Below are positions 44,096-54,294 of a DNA stretch of 64,000 bases, one piece after another. The DNA comes from Candidatus Pantoea varia (GTDB lineage: Bacteria > Pseudomonadota > Gammaproteobacteria > Enterobacterales > Enterobacteriaceae): contig NZ_FOVG01000001.1 in the NCBI RefSeq assembly GCF_900115075.1, positions 1,302,001 to 1,366,000 of the forward strand, read 5' to 3'. Below the pieces are notes generated by a model, which saw only the letters and a program-made list of their open reading frames with translations, was not told where the DNA came from and searched no databases. How positions within the stretch are numbered: position 1 is the stretch's first letter; each line of letters begins with the position of its first letter. The translations under genes were made by a program, and so were the position numbers.

Positions 44096-45193
44096 ATGGC
44101 GAGTACCCAGCTGTTTCGTCCGCTGAAAGTTGGCGCAATTACTGTCCCAAACCGCGTATTCATGGCACCGCTGACCCGTCTGCGCAGCATTGAGCCAGGC
44201 GACATCCCTACGCCGATGATGGCGGAATATTACCGCCAGCGCGCCAGCGCTGGTCTGATCATCACCGAAGCGACCCAGATCTCTTTCCAGGCGAAAGGCT
44301 ATGCCGGAGCGCCAGGCTTACATACGCAACCACAGATTGCAGCGTGGAAAGTGATTAACGAAGGCGTGCATCAGGCTGGCGGTCACACCGCAGTACAGTT
44401 ATGGCACACGGGTCGTATCTCACATAACAGCGTGCAGCCAGAAGGCAAAGCACCAGTAGCGCCTTCAGCGATTGCTGCCGGCACTCGTACGTCACTGCGT
44501 GCTGAAGATGGCAGCGTTTATCGCGAAGATACCTCAACGCCGCGTGAACTGACCGTGCCAGAGATCAAGCAGATCGTGGCCGATTTTGGTCAGGCTGCGG
44601 CCAACGCGCGTGAAGCGGACTTTGACCTGCTTGAGTTGCACTCCGCGCACGGCTACCTGATGCACCAGTTCCTGGCACCGGGTTCAAACCAGCGTACCGA
44701 CGAATATGGCGGCAGCATCGAAAAACGCGGTCGCTTTGCGCTGGAAGTGGTTGATGCAGTGATCGCTAACTGGTCAGCCGATCGCATTGGTATTCGTGTC
44801 TCACCCATCGGCAGCTTCCAGAATCTGGACAACGGTCCGGACGAAGAAGAAGCGGCGCTGTGGTACATCGGCGAGCTGGCAAAACGCAACATCGCCTATC
44901 TGCACCTTTCAGAGCCAGACTGGGCCGGTGGTCAGCCTTACACCGACGCCTTCCGTCAGAAAGTGCGTGATCTCTTCCCGGGTGCCATCATTGGTGCCGG
45001 TGCCTACACCGTTGAGAAAGCCGATGATCTGATCGGTCGCGGTCTGATCGATGCGGTTGCGTTTGGTCGTGATTACATTGCTAACCCGGACCTGGTTGAG
45101 CGTCTGCAGCAGGATGCCCCACTCAATCCACAGCGCCCGGAAAGCTTCTACGGCGGCGGCGCTGAAGGTTATATCGACTACCCGACGCTGTAA
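44096..45193 (+). CDS. nemA: N-ethylmaleimide reductase NemA
   Basis: FMN-dependent old yellow enzyme that reduces electrophilic alkenes, N-ethylmaleimide and nitro-esters. It has 365 residues. Visible are [21 protein letters not shown] with FMN contacts, [33 protein letters not shown] with the His/Asn-type substrate site, [15 protein letters not shown], and the phosphate-binding [12 protein letters not shown]...[12 protein letters not shown]. It is in the operon nemR-nemA-gloA, with its own NemR box. Confidence 0.97.
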   Translation: MASTQLFRPLKVGAITVPNRVFMAPLTRLRSIEPGDIPTPMMAEYYRQRASAGLIITEATQISFQAKGYAGAPGLHTQPQIAAWKVINEGVHQAGGHTAVQLWHTGRISHNSVQPEGKAPVAPSAIAAGTRTSLRAEDGSVYREDTSTPRELTVPEIKQIVADFGQAAANAREADFDLLELHSAHGYLMHQFLAPGSNQRTDEYGGSIEKRGRFALEVVDAVIANWSADRIGIRVSPIGSFQNLDNGPDEEEAALWYIGELAKRNIAYLHLSEPDWAGGQPYTDAFRQKVRDLFPGAIIGAGAYTVEKADDLIGRGLIDAVAFGRDYIANPDLVERLQQDAPLNPQRPESFYGGGAEGYIDYPTL

Positions 45194-45201
45194 CTGTTTT
45201 G

Positions 45202-45230
45202 GGCTGCCGTCCGGGACGATGGCGGCAGCC
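45202..45230 (+). terminator. Hairpin between nemA and gloA
   Basis: GGCTGCCG is mirrored by CGGCAGCC around 13 bases. There is no T-run, so partial read-through to gloA is likely. Confidence 0.5.
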
Positions 45231-45309
45231 ATTATTCAATGGCGATTTTCATCGCTATACTTATCGCCTGGGTCATCCGGCGATGGCGTTTTATTTAAAA
45301 GAGGATGTT

Positions 45310-45717
45310 ATGCGTTTACTTCATACCATGCTGCGCGTTGGCGATCTGCAACGTTCTATCGATTTCTACACCCGTGTGCTGGGCATGCGCGTGCTGCGTC
45401 AGAGCGAAAATACCGAATATAAATATACCCTGGCCTTTGTCGGCTACACCGACGAGAGCGAAGGTGCGGTGATCGAGCTGACCTACAACTGGGGCGTCGA
45501 TAAGTATGATCTCGGCAATGCGTATGGTCACATTGCGCTGGGCGTTGATGACGCAGCAGCAGCCTGCGAACGTATTCGCAAAGATGGCGGCAACGTGACG
45601 CGTGAAGCGGGTCCGGTTAAAGGCGGCTCCACCATTATTGCCTTTGTTGAAGATCCCGATGGCTACAAAATCGAGCTGATCGAAAACAAAGATGCCGGTA
45701 ACGGCCTGGGCAACTAA
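45310..45717 (+). CDS. gloA: Glyoxalase I GloA
   Basis: Converts the methylglyoxal-glutathione hemithioacetal to S-lactoylglutathione; cytosolic, nickel-dependent. It has 135 residues. The four metal ligands fall at the E. coli positions His5, Glu56, His74 and Glu122. Motifs include [20 protein letters not shown] and [12 protein letters not shown]. The start at 45310 is set by the match to E. coli; the open frame upstream runs through the hairpin region. It works with NemA against electrophiles and is probably co-regulated by NemR. Confidence 0.97.
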   Translation: MRLLHTMLRVGDLQRSIDFYTRVLGMRVLRQSENTEYKYTLAFVGYTDESEGAVIELTYNWGVDKYDLGNAYGHIALGVDDAAAACERIRKDGGNVTREAGPVKGGSTIIAFVEDPDGYKIELIENKDAGNGLGN

Positions 45718-45837
45718 ACCTGCCCCTCAGCCTGCCCTTCCGGGTGGGCTGAATCCCCTTCTCTTCGCTTCATCTGCTGCACCCGGCCCCGTTTTTTGCC
45801 ATAATGCGCGCTGCCCTTTTTCTGCAACGAGATCCTG

Positions 45838-46506
45838 ATGTCTGAATTGAATTCCCCTAATGCACTCAATCAACGTTTCCGTGGCTTCTATCCGGTGGTG
45901 ATCGACGTTGAAACCGCAGGTTTCAACGCGCAAACCGATGCGTTACTGGAGATTGCCGCTATCACGCTGAAAATGGATGAAGAGGGATGGATTCAGATCG
46001 ACCAGACGTTGCACTTCAACGTCGAACCTTTTGTCGGTTCGCTGCTGCATCCGGAAGCGCTGGCTTTTACCGGTATCGATCCGAGTAATCCGCTGCGCGG
46101 CGCAGTCAGTGAATATGAAGCGCTGCACGCCATTTTCAAAATGGTGCGCAAGGGCATTAAAGACAGCGGCTGCAATCGCGCTATTATGGTGGCGCACAAT
46201 GCCACGTTCGACCTGAACTTTATGTCAGCGGCGGCGGAACGTGCCAGCCTGAAGCGCAATCCATTTCACCCGTTTGCCACCTTTGACACCGCCGCGCTGA
46301 GCGGACTGGTGCTGGGTCAGACGGTGCTGGCGAAAGCCTGTATTGCGGCGGGAATGGAGTTTGACAGTACGCAGGCGCATTCTGCGCTCTATGACACTCA
46401 GCAGACGGCAACGCTGTTCTGCGAGCTGGTGAACCGCTGGAAACGGTTAGGTGGCTGGCCACTGCCCTTTGCGGAAGGTGATGCAGAAGCCACGACATCC
46501 GCATAA
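45838..46506 (+). CDS. rnt: Ribonuclease T
   Basis: 3'-5' exoribonuclease that trims tRNA and other stable RNAs; a DEDDh-family dimer of 222 residues. The first acidic pair Asp23/Glu25 is in [11 protein letters not shown], the third Asp in [11 protein letters not shown], and the His/Asp pair in [11 protein letters not shown]. The basic C-terminal part is rich in Arg/Lys. It is positioned after gloA as in E. coli; the helicase gene lhr that follows in E. coli is absent here. Confidence 0.97.
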   Translation: MSELNSPNALNQRFRGFYPVVIDVETAGFNAQTDALLEIAAITLKMDEEGWIQIDQTLHFNVEPFVGSLLHPEALAFTGIDPSNPLRGAVSEYEALHAIFKMVRKGIKDSGCNRAIMVAHNATFDLNFMSAAAERASLKRNPFHPFATFDTAALSGLVLGQTVLAKACIAAGMEFDSTQAHSALYDTQQTATLFCELVNRWKRLGGWPLPFAEGDAEATTSA

Positions 46507-46520
46507 GGGATGCCGCAATG

Positions 46521-46552
46521 AAAAAGGCCGACATGATGTCGGCCTTTTTTTA
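46521..46552. terminator. Bidirectional terminator between rnt and grxD
   Basis: The perfect stem GGCCGACA / TGTCGGCC with a three-base loop is flanked by five A on the left and a T-run on the right, so it works for both convergent genes. Confidence 0.92.
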
Positions 46553-46882
46553 TTCTGCTTCTTTAAACTTCTCTGCAGTCTCTTTGATCAGCGTCTGCAG
46601 TTCACCACGCTGTAACATCTCAACGATGATGTCGCAGCCGCCGACCAGCTCGCCATCAACCCACAACTGCGGGAAGGTTGGCCAGTTAGCGAATTTCGGC
46701 ATCTCGGCACGAATGTCCGGGTTCTGCAGAATATCCACGTAAGCAAAACGCTCACCACAGGCTGACAGCGCCTGTACCGCCTGTGCAGAGAAACCGCAGC
46801 TAGGCAGTTTCGGGGAACCTTTCATGTACAGCAGGATCGGGTTTTCTGCGATCTGGCGCTGAATTTTTTCTACAGTACTCAT
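46550..46882 (-). CDS. grxD: Monothiol glutaredoxin GrxD
   Basis: CGFS-type glutaredoxin of 110 residues that binds a [2Fe-2S] cluster with glutathione and takes part in iron-sulfur cluster transfer. The motif KGSPKLPSCGFSAQAVQ has the single active cysteine. NWPTFPQLWVDGELVGGCDI gives the glutathione-binding TVP-like and GG elements. The full family length is present. It is the first gene after the missing lhr region. Confidence 0.96.
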   Translation of the reverse strand: MSTVEKIQRQIAENPILLYMKGSPKLPSCGFSAQAVQALSACGERFAYVDILQNPDIRAEMPKFANWPTFPQLWVDGELVGGCDIIVEMLQRGELQTLIKETAEKFKEAE

Positions 46883-47249
46883 AATTGCCTTCCTTAATTC
46901 GTCACTTCGTGTTTGTTTATTGTAGCGACTTCGCAGCGTGACTGAAAACGAGATTTTACCGCTGCCCGATTAAATCGCCATCATTGTTAAGTTCAGCTCC
47001 GTGACGCCTGATTCCCTGATTATTAACAGCTGGTAACAGTTTAATAATTCGTAATAATTTCGTTGATATAAGACGCTGAAAATGCTCATTTTCAGCGCGA
47101 TTACGTGGGTTGCAAAGATTAATATTAAAAGGCATTACAGTTTTTAAAAGAACTGGACTAGAATGGCCTGGGCGCTGATCCTGGATCAGATTAATCTCAA
47201 CTTTGTCGCGGTGCGTAGTGGCCCTGACAACTTAACTAATCAACGGACT
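46883..47249. other. Intergenic region with perfect palindrome
   Basis: No gene is seen. CGCTGAAAATG (47074-47084) and CATTTTCAGCG (47087-47097) form a perfect 11-bp inverted repeat with only CT between them. It lies 153 bases before the mepH start. The region is AT-rich and has the promoter of mepH; TATAAG at 47067 lies next to the palindrome. Confidence 0.55.
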
Positions 47250-48059
47250 ATGCGTTTAATCATTACGCTTTTCATGCTGGCCTTTGCGCAACTGTTTTTC
47301 AACGTCGCTGCTGCTTCACCGCACGCGCCGGTGAACGTCAGTACGCATAAAGCAGAAAAAAAGAGTGCGCGCGACGATGAGCGCCGCAAACGTCGCCAGG
47401 TAAAAACGGTGACGAAAAAGACTCGCCTCAGCCCTGTTCAAAAACTCAAAACTAAAAAACAGAAAAAAGTCGAACTCACTGCTAAACAGACGCCTGCTAA
47501 GAAGACCTCGCTTAAAACCGCCCGTATCAGTACCAGCAAAGAAAAAAATAAAGAGAAGAAACGCTATGGTCATCAGCGCCAGCTGAAAACTGCTGAGGTC
47601 ACCACCAGCGAACCTGGCACGATTAAAATGAGCAAATCCCACCGTCAGCGTTATCAGAAGGCACGCGAAACCGCAATGACCAAGCTGATGGGCCAGTTGG
47701 GTAAACCTTATCAGTGGGGCGGCACGTCACCCCATACCGGTTTCGATTGCAGCGGTCTGGTCTGGTACGCCTATAAAGATCTGGTGAAGTTTAAGATCCC
47801 GCGTACCGCTAACGAGATGTATCACCTGCGTGACGCCGCGCCAATTAAGCGCGAGTCGCTGGAGAAAGGCGATCTGGTCTTCTTCCGCATTAATGGTCGC
47901 GGTACTGCGGACCACGTCGGGGTTTACCTGGGCGATGGCAAGTTTATTCAGTCGCCACGTACCGGTAAAGATATTCAGATCAGCGCATTAGGAGAAGATT
48001 ACTGGCAGCGCCACTACATTGGCGCCCGTCGGGTGATGACACCCAAAACCATACGCTGA
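47250..48059 (+). CDS. mepH: Peptidoglycan endopeptidase MepH
   Basis: NlpC/P60 cysteine peptidase that cleaves D-Ala-mDAP cross-links in the periplasm during wall growth. The start at 47250 gives 269 residues with a signal peptide (RLIITLFMLAFAQLFF...AAA). A long Lys/Thr-rich linker (about residues 30-140) leads to the catalytic domain: Cys in TGFDCSGLVWYAY, His in GTADHVGVYLG, and the third polar residue after SPRTGKDIQ. The end WQRHYIGARRVMTPKTIR agrees with E. coli MepH. An earlier ATG at 47163 is in frame but would bury the signal. Confidence 0.95.
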   Translation: MRLIITLFMLAFAQLFFNVAAASPHAPVNVSTHKAEKKSARDDERRKRRQVKTVTKKTRLSPVQKLKTKKQKKVELTAKQTPAKKTSLKTARISTSKEKNKEKKRYGHQRQLKTAEVTTSEPGTIKMSKSHRQRYQKARETAMTKLMGQLGKPYQWGGTSPHTGFDCSGLVWYAYKDLVKFKIPRTANEMYHLRDAAPIKRESLEKGDLVFFRINGRGTADHVGVYLGDGKFIQSPRTGKDIQISALGEDYWQRHYIGARRVMTPKTIR

Positions 48060-48075
48060 GCAGCAGAACAGTCAG

Positions 48076-48103
48076 AAAAAGCCGGGATAATCCCGGCTTT
48101 TTT
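48076..48103. terminator. Bidirectional terminator between mepH and ynhF
   Basis: AAGCCGGGA / TCCCGGCTT with loop TAA is flanked by A on the left and six T on the right. Confidence 0.9.
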
Positions 48104-48104
48104 A

Positions 48105-48194
48105 TTAGTGCAGAATGGCAGTAAAACTAAAGGCCACAATCATCAGCAGACAGCCTGCGGTGGTCATTAACGCCAGTTTAAGATCGGTACTCAT
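48105..48194 (-). CDS. ynhF: Small membrane protein YnhF
   Basis: A 29-residue single-helix inner-membrane protein. It starts MSTDLK like E. coli YnhF, which is also 29 residues and also ends LH. The hydrophobic part LMTTAGCLLMIVAFSFTAI would span the membrane. GGAG lies about seven bases before the ATG. It is located just before purR, as in E. coli, though the genes sodB and ydhP that precede it there are missing. The function is unknown. Confidence 0.85.
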   Translation of the reverse strand: MSTDLKLALMTTAGCLLMIVAFSFTAILH

Positions 48195-48415
48195 GGCTAA
48201 CTCCTTAGTCACACAACTTGTAGGGATATGGCATTTTCCCACACAGCCCGGTAAAAATCTCGTTTTATCCGCCCAGCCTTGTTAGAATCCCGCCTTTGTT
48301 GCGCAACGCGCGCAACTCTGATTCCGTTTGCGCATCTTTTACGGCGTTTATTCTCCGCCAGCGGCCTGTTTACCGGCCAGAAAAGCTGCATTTTTGCGGA
48401 AAAAATCCTGAGCAG

Positions 48416-48431
48416 ACGCAAACGTTTAACA
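48416..48431. promoter_or_regulatory. PUR box of purR
   Basis: ACGCAAACGTTTAACA matches the PurR operator consensus ACGCAAACGTTTTCNT at 13 of the 15 defined positions, 45 bases upstream of the purR start. Autorepression by PurR is expected. Confidence 0.88.
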
Positions 48432-48475
48432 CTACGCTTATCATAGAGTTAGATAAGCACTGGAGTCCGATTTTC

Positions 48476-49501
48476 ATGGCAACAATTAAAGATGTGGCGA
48501 AACGCGCCGGCGTCTCCACGACCACCGTTTCACACGTCATCAATAAAACCCGCTTTGTCGCTGAAGAGACGCGCAACGCGGTCTGGCAGGCGATAAAAGA
48601 GCTGCACTACTCGCCGAGCGCCGTCGCGCGCAGCCTGAAAGTGAACCACACCAGGACGCTGGGCCTGCTTGCCACCTCCAGCGAAGCGCCCTACTTCGCT
48701 GAAATTATTGAAGCGGTTGAAAATCACTGTTTTGACAAAGGCTATACGCTGATTCTGGGTAATGCGCACAACGATCTGCAAAAACAGCGCGCCTATCTCA
48801 GCATGATGGCGCAGAAACGCGTCGATGGTCTGCTGGTGATGTGCTCTGAATATCCGGACGAACTGCTGCAGATGCTGGAAGAGAACCGTAATATCCCAAT
48901 GGTGGTGATGGACTGGGGCGAATCGCGCGCCGACTTCACCGACACGGTGCTCGATAATGCTTTCCAGGGCGGCTATCTGGCGGGACGCTATCTGATTGAA
49001 CGCGGACACCGTGATATTGGTGCTATCCCCGGTCAGATGGAGCGCAACACCGGTGGTGGACGCCACGCCGGTTTCCTGAAGGCGCTGGAAGAAGCGGGTA
49101 TTCAGCCGCGTGCCGAGTGGATTGTGCAGGGTGACTTCGAGCCGGAGTCAGGCTATCAGGCGATGCAGCAGATCCTGTCGCAGAAACAGCGCCCGACGGC
49201 GGTGTTCTGCGGCGGTGACATCATGGCGATGGGTGCGATTTGCGCCGCCGACGAGATGGGCCTGCGCGTCCCGCAGGATATTTCGGTGATCGGTTATGAC
49301 AATGTGCGCAACGCCCGCTATTTTGCACCGGCCCTGACGACCGTACATCAGCCCAAAGCCCAGTTGGGTGAAAAAGCGCTGGATATGCTGCTGGACCGCA
49401 TCACCAGTAAGCGTGAAGTGTCACAAACGATTGAAGTCCACCCTACGCTGATTGAACGCCGTTCCGTGGCCGATGGTCCGTTCCGCGACTATCGCCGTTA
49501 A
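48476..49501 (+). CDS. purR: Purine repressor PurR
   Basis: LacI-family repressor that, with hypoxanthine or guanine, shuts down purine synthesis genes. It has 341 residues, as in E. coli. The helix-turn-helix and hinge read [22 protein letters not shown] and [15 protein letters not shown]. The periplasmic-binding-like core and the C-terminal [15 protein letters not shown] follow. The longer open frame upstream of 48476 is ignored because the protein starts exactly here in the family. A PUR box is in the leader. Confidence 0.97.
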   Translation: MATIKDVAKRAGVSTTTVSHVINKTRFVAEETRNAVWQAIKELHYSPSAVARSLKVNHTRTLGLLATSSEAPYFAEIIEAVENHCFDKGYTLILGNAHNDLQKQRAYLSMMAQKRVDGLLVMCSEYPDELLQMLEENRNIPMVVMDWGESRADFTDTVLDNAFQGGYLAGRYLIERGHRDIGAIPGQMERNTGGGRHAGFLKALEEAGIQPRAEWIVQGDFEPESGYQAMQQILSQKQRPTAVFCGGDIMAMGAICAADEMGLRVPQDISVIGYDNVRNARYFAPALTTVHQPKAQLGEKALDMLLDRITSKREVSQTIEVHPTLIERRSVADGPFRDYRR

Positions 49502-50403
49502 TCTTCGCTTAACCACTCCTGATTAAGTGTTTGCGCATCACCCAGATAGCTGAGCAACCAGCCTGTCGCCGGTGATGCGCGATCCTCGGCCCAGCTGACG
49601 CAGCAGGGGCTGTCCGGGAATGCCACCGGCAGTGTCAGTTCAACCAGTTCGCCGCTGTCCAGCAGGGGTCTGGCAAGATGCCCCGGCACCATCGCCACAC
49701 ACAATCCCGACTGTACGCACTCCAGCCCGGTCTGCCATTCCGGCACCACCAGCCTGCGCTGGTTATCCAGCGTCCATGTCATACGGCGCGGCAGCGCACG
49801 CGAGGTATCTTCCAGCACCAGTGATGGCCAGCTTCGCAACGTGTCATCATCGATCTGGCTCGCCTGCGTCAGCGGATGATCGGGCGCGACCACGCAGCGC
49901 CAGTTGAGCGTGCCCATATCGCGAAACGCAAAACGTCCGCCCACCGGGATTGCCTGCGTGGCACAAATCGCGACCTCCACCCGGCCATCGGCCAGCGCAT
50001 CCCAGACGCCGTTAAAGACTTCATAGCTGATGATCAGCTCCATATCGGGAAAGTGGCGATAGAAATCTTTGACCAGTTGCCGGGTGCGCTGAGGTTTTGC
50101 AATCCGATCAACGGCAATGCTGAGCTGCCCGCGCCAGCCGTTGGCAAGCTGCTGACACTGTCGCCGTGTAGCAAGCATTTTTTTGATGACGCTGCGCCCT
50201 TCCCTGACAAAATGCTCGCCTGCCGGGGTGAGGACCACTTCTCGATGCTGACGCTCAAACAGCGGCACCGCCAGCCAGTTCTCCAGCTGGCGCACCGTGT
50301 AGCTGATGGCAGAGGGCACCCGATGTAACTCCTGCGCAGCAGCGCTGAAGCTGCCCCCACGGGCGACCGCGTCAACCACTTCTAATGCATATTCTGACCA
50401 CAT
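49498..50403 (-). CDS. punR: LysR-family regulator PunR (YdhB)
   Basis: Transcriptional activator of the purine-nucleoside transporter gene punC. It has 301 residues: winged helix-turn-helix [39 protein letters not shown] (residues 3-41, cited as a region) and a C-terminal two-lobed effector domain. It overlaps the purR end by four bases, tail to tail. It is divergent from punC with about 107 bases between the start codons, where its binding sites must lie. Gene order as in E. coli. Confidence 0.94.
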   Translation of the reverse strand: MWSEYALEVVDAVARGGSFSAAAQELHRVPSAISYTVRQLENWLAVPLFERQHREVVLTPAGEHFVREGRSVIKKMLATRRQCQQLANGWRGQLSIAVDRIAKPQRTRQLVKDFYRHFPDMELIISYEVFNGVWDALADGRVEVAICATQAIPVGGRFAFRDMGTLNWRCVVAPDHPLTQASQIDDDTLRSWPSLVLEDTSRALPRRMTWTLDNQRRLVVPEWQTGLECVQSGLCVAMVPGHLARPLLDSGELVELTLPVAFPDSPCCVSWAEDRASPATGWLLSYLGDAQTLNQEWLSED

Positions 50404-50510
50404 AATCTGCCTTCAAAAATTTTAACAGCAATCGGCAAATATTACCGTTTCACAGCAGCAAACGCACCTTTTACACTCTGCCGCGTTTATCCTGCAAAAA
50501 TGAGAATGAG

Positions 50511-51689
50511 ATGTTGTCGAATAAAGGATTTATGCCTTACCTTGCCCTGCTGAGCATGCTCGGCTTTTTAGCCACGGATATGTATCTGCCCGCCTTTGGT
50601 GCGATGCAGCAAACCTTTAACACCTCACCCGGCCTGATTAGCGCCAGTATGAGTCTGTTTCTTGGAGGCTTCGCCCTGGGTCAGCTCTTCTGGGGACCGC
50701 TCTCCGATCGCATCGGCCGCAAACCTGTGCTGCTGGCCGGACTGGCCATGTTTGGCATCGGCTGTGCAGGCATGCTGTGGGTAAATAATATCTATCTGAT
50801 GCTGGCGCTGCGCTTCGTGCAGGCGATTGGCGTCTGTGCTGCGGCCGTGAGCTGGCAGGCATTAGTGGTGGATCGCTACCCTGCCGCGCGCGCCAACAAA
50901 GTCTTCGCCACCATTATGCCGCTGGTTGCGCTCTCTCCCGCGCTGGCACCGTTGCTGGGTGCCTGGCTGATCGGCCACTTCCACTGGCGTTCGATTTTCC
51001 TGGTGCTGACCCTGATTGCAGTGGCGCTGATCCTGACCACGCTGCGTCTGCCCACCGTGCGCAAAGCCGCAGGTGAAAAAAAGGCGCAGCCGGGCTTCTT
51101 CACGCTGCTGAAATCGCGGGTCTACAGCGGCAACGTGCTGATCTACTCTGCCTGTTCTGCCAGCTTCTTTGCCTGGCTGACTGGCTCGCCGTTTATTCTG
51201 GCGGATCTGGGTCTCTCACCCGCCGATATCGGCCTGAGTTATGTGCCACAGACCCTCGCCTTTTTAATAGGTGGATTCGGCTGTCGTGCCCTGCTCAACC
51301 GCTTTAACGGCGCACAGTTGCTGCCCTGGCTGCTGGGCGTCTACAGCCTGAGCATTCTGTCGCTGTTTGCTGTTGCGCTTGCGGGCAACAGCACGCTGGT
51401 GAGCCTGATGGTTCCGTTCTGCGGGATGGCGCTGGCTAACGGTGCGATCTATCCGATTGTGGTTTCCAGTGCACTGATGCCCTTCCCGGATGCCACCGGT
51501 AAAGCTGCCGCTTTGCAGAACACCCTGCAGTTAGGACTCTGCTTTGCCGCCAGCCTGGCGGTATCCGCTGGATTAACCCAGGCGCTGTTTACCACCACGC
51601 TGATGATGGCGGTGACCATTGTGCTTGCGCTGATCGGTTACGCCATGCAGCGTGCCGCAAGCGCACAAACTGTTGTTGCCTCTGCGTAA
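50511..51689 (+). CDS. punC: Purine nucleoside transporter PunC (YdhC)
   Basis: MFS transporter of the DHA1 (Bcr/CmlA-like) type, 392 residues with twelve helices. The motif [22 protein letters not shown] between helices 2 and 3 and [16 protein letters not shown] at the N terminus are typical. In E. coli it takes up adenosine and related nucleosides under PunR control. The start at 50511 (ATGTTGTCG) has GAGATG upstream; an ATG at 50532 (second Met) is an alternative. It is followed by a long intergenic region. Confidence 0.93.
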   Translation: MLSNKGFMPYLALLSMLGFLATDMYLPAFGAMQQTFNTSPGLISASMSLFLGGFALGQLFWGPLSDRIGRKPVLLAGLAMFGIGCAGMLWVNNIYLMLALRFVQAIGVCAAAVSWQALVVDRYPAARANKVFATIMPLVALSPALAPLLGAWLIGHFHWRSIFLVLTLIAVALILTTLRLPTVRKAAGEKKAQPGFFTLLKSRVYSGNVLIYSACSASFFAWLTGSPFILADLGLSPADIGLSYVPQTLAFLIGGFGCRALLNRFNGAQLLPWLLGVYSLSILSLFAVALAGNSTLVSLMVPFCGMALANGAIYPIVVSSALMPFPDATGKAAALQNTLQLGLCFAASLAVSAGLTQALFTTTLMMAVTIVLALIGYAMQRAASAQTVVASA

Positions 51690-52022
51690 CCTGCCTGCCA
51701 GGATAATCACTGACACACTGACTTTTTAGTTAGCGCCCTAACAATAAGTTATTGAATATTGACCCGCGTGAGAATATACTCATCCGGGTCAACAAATCTG
51801 TAATAAATCAACAATATAATAACGTAATAATCTGATTGGCACCCTGCTGCCGGGACGGTATTCGTGCGCGTTATTCTCACCTCACCCGACCTGATGCAGG
51901 CTGTTCCAGTCCTCTGTATCACACAGATAACCGGTTTGCGGAGCCATCCGCATCGTTTCTCAATGCCTGAATAAATTGGCTACTCTTTGTTCAGGTTCAG
52001 ATTGGACAGGTGGTGGAAAGCT
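51690..52022. other. Long leader of cfa with a 34-base hairpin
   Basis: No gene. TTGACCCG (51759-51766) pairs with CGGGTCAA (51785-51792). Inside it TGAG pairs with CTCA around AATATA, leaving a single C-C mismatch next to a G-U pair. There is no T-run after the stem. The distal part is the probable 5' leader of cfa, which in E. coli is long and controlled by sigma-S and by small RNAs; neither control can be proven here. Confidence 0.6.
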
Positions 52023-53171
52023 ATGAGTTCATCTTATGCAGAAGCAGTGAGCCCTGAAGAGAACCATTGGTATCGTATTGTTCATGAACTGCTGGAAAAA
52101 GCGGATATCGAAATTAATGGTTCACGGCCCTGGGATATTCATGTTACTCATCCGGGTTTTTTTAAACGTGTCCTGCAGGAGGGCTCTCTTGGTCTCGGTG
52201 AGAGCTATATGGATGGATGGTGGGAGTGTGACCGGCTGGATATTTTCTTCCATCAGGTACTTAAACACAAACTCGATCAGCAACTGCCTCATCACTTTAA
52301 AGATACGCTGCGCATTGCCGCCGCACGCTTAACCAATCTGCAGTCCAAAAAACGGGCGTGGATTGTCGGTAAAGAGCATTACGACCTGGGCAACGACCTC
52401 TTTTCACTGATGCTCGATCCTTACATGCAATACTCCTGTGGCTACTGGAAAGAGGCTACGACGCTGGCAGCAGCGCAGGAAGCCAAGCTGGATATGATCT
52501 GCCGTAAATTAGCGCTGGAACCCGGGATGTCGCTGCTGGATATTGGCTGTGGCTGGGGCGGTCTTGCGGAATTTGCCGCACGTCATTACGGCGTCAAAGT
52601 ACATGGCGTGACGATTTCCGCTGAACAACAGAAACTGGCGCAGCAGCGCTGTAGCGGGTTAGACGTCACGATTCTGTTGCAGGATTATCGCGATCTGAAT
52701 GAGCAGTTTGATCGCATCGTTTCGGTGGGAATGTTTGAGCATGTCGGGCCGAAAAATTACGCCACCTATTTTGATGTGGTCGATCGTAATTTAAAGCCTG
52801 ACGGTATTTTCCTGCTTCACACCATCGGTGCGATTAAGACCGATATGAGTGTCGACCCCTGGATCGATAAATATATCTTCCCCAACGGCTGTCTGCCTTC
52901 GGTGCGTCATGTGGCGGATGCCAGCGAACCCCATTTTATTCTGGAAGACTGGCATAACTTTGGTGCCGATTACGACAAAACACTGATGGCCTGGCATGAA
53001 CGCTTTTTGCAGGCCTGGCCAGAGCTGGCTGATAAATATGGCGAACGCTTTAAACGGATGTTCTCCTATTATCTGAATGCCTGCGCTGGCGCCTTCCGGG
53101 CGCGTGATATTCAGCTGTGGCAGATTGTATTTAGTCGCGGTATTGAAGGCGGATTACGGGTGGCGCGGTAG
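52023..53171 (+). CDS. cfa: Cyclopropane-fatty-acyl-phospholipid synthase Cfa
   Basis: Adds a methylene group from S-adenosylmethionine to unsaturated fatty acids of membrane lipids at stationary phase or in acid. It has 382 residues. The N-terminal helical lipid-binding domain includes LGESYMDGWWECDRLD. The methyltransferase domain shows LDIGCGWGGLAEFAA, KVHGVTISAEQQKLA, and the active-site MFEHVGPKNY and YLNACAGAFRARD. The start at 52023 corresponds to the E. coli start; an upstream frame is not used. ribC follows convergently. Confidence 0.97.
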   Translation: MSSSYAEAVSPEENHWYRIVHELLEKADIEINGSRPWDIHVTHPGFFKRVLQEGSLGLGESYMDGWWECDRLDIFFHQVLKHKLDQQLPHHFKDTLRIAAARLTNLQSKKRAWIVGKEHYDLGNDLFSLMLDPYMQYSCGYWKEATTLAAAQEAKLDMICRKLALEPGMSLLDIGCGWGGLAEFAARHYGVKVHGVTISAEQQKLAQQRCSGLDVTILLQDYRDLNEQFDRIVSVGMFEHVGPKNYATYFDVVDRNLKPDGIFLLHTIGAIKTDMSVDPWIDKYIFPNGCLPSVRHVADASEPHFILEDWHNFGADYDKTLMAWHERFLQAWPELADKYGERFKRMFSYYLNACAGAFRARDIQLWQIVFSRGIEGGLRVAR

Positions 53172-53431
53172 GTCTCGGTTGTGATGCAGAAGCTGCGAAT
53201 GCCAGGTCATAGTGGCTCTCACAGCAACGAATAAGCTTAACGAGCAGGGAACGGGGTCAGAACAGGAAAGCGTCCCGCCGCCCGGATAAAAACGCAACGC
53301 GTCGGTCCGGCAACGGGCGCACCTCAGGGATGAGGTGCGTAATTGCGCGGGCCGAGCGTGTCATGGACTGGCTTTTGCGTCTTTCCGATCTGAGCCTGTC
53401 ACAACGCTCAAAGGCGCTTACACGCCTTTTA
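53172..53431. other. Intergenic region between convergent cfa and ribC
   Basis: A 9-bp hairpin CGCACCTCA / TGAGGTGCG (53318-53339) and a second, AAAGGCG / CGCCTTT (53411-53429), which on the minus strand follows ribC directly. Both are candidate transcript ends. Confidence 0.5.
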
Positions 53432-54091
53432 TTAACTCTCAGAAGAAGACTGCCCGGTCAGCATACTCATCGCCGCCGCCGCATCGCGCTGGGCTAACAC
53501 CCGCTCCACGGTCTCTACGATTGCCTGCGTGTGCGGATCGATCTCAATATTGACCCGGTCGCCAAACGTCTTCGCGCCCAGCGTCGTGCGCTCCAGCGTT
53601 TCGGGGATCAGATAGACGCAGAATTTGGTCTTAGTCACATCACCTACCGTCAGGCTGATACCGTCGATGCCGACAAAACCTTTATGCAGAATATATTTCA
53701 TCTGCGTCGGGTCCTGGATTTTAAACCAGACTTCGCGGTTATGTTCTGACTGGATAATCTTGCAGATCTCAGCAGTGGTCATAATATGACCTGACATCAG
53801 ATGGCCGCCTATCTCATCGCTGAATTTGGCTGCACGCTCAATATTGACCACATCGCCCTGACGTAAATCGCCAAGATTAGTCACCCGCAAGGTCTCTTTA
53901 ATTAAATCAAAACTGACGCGGTCGCCATCAATTGCCGTCACGGTTAAGCAGCAACCGTTATGCGCTACCGATGCGCCCAGCGCCAGACCCGGTAACAGGT
54001 CTTCCGGCAGTCGGACAGTGTGAGTACGAAACAGTTCTTTCTCTTCAATGGACACGATTTCTGCGGTGCCCTGCACAATACCGGTAAACAT
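53432..54091 (-). CDS. ribC: Riboflavin synthase alpha subunit
   Basis: Dismutates two lumazine molecules to riboflavin, the last step of vitamin B2 synthesis. It has 219 residues in two homologous lumazine-binding halves: [17 protein letters not shown] with the N-terminal half up to about residue 97, and [15 protein letters not shown] with [15 protein letters not shown] in the second. The conserved NGCCLTV and [15 protein letters not shown] are present. No FMN riboswitch is recognised in the 100 bases upstream. It is divergent from mdtK. Confidence 0.96.
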   Translation of the reverse strand: MFTGIVQGTAEIVSIEEKELFRTHTVRLPEDLLPGLALGASVAHNGCCLTVTAIDGDRVSFDLIKETLRVTNLGDLRQGDVVNIERAAKFSDEIGGHLMSGHIMTTAEICKIIQSEHNREVWFKIQDPTQMKYILHKGFVGIDGISLTVGDVTKTKFCVYLIPETLERTTLGAKTFGDRVNIEIDPHTQAIVETVERVLAQRDAAAAMSMLTGQSSSES

Positions 54092-54294
54092 AGTCTTTGC
54101 CTCTGCGAAGTTTGCGCTAGTTTATCACAGCTCAGGTCGGCTGTTAGAATTCAGCCCGCGCAGCGTCTTTAATAGGGCGGCAAACCGCATTGTGTGACAA
54201 AGATTGGCGAATAGTGTTACGCCAGTTACACTGGTTCGCGCAATTTCCTGGGCTTTTCTGCCCTTTTAATTCATTCAACAAGTCAGGTGTTAAC

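Noticed and set aside
53432..54294. FMN riboswitch for ribC or mdtK
   Set aside because: The 200 bases between the two starts do not show the conserved FMN element; in enterobacteria it precedes ribB.
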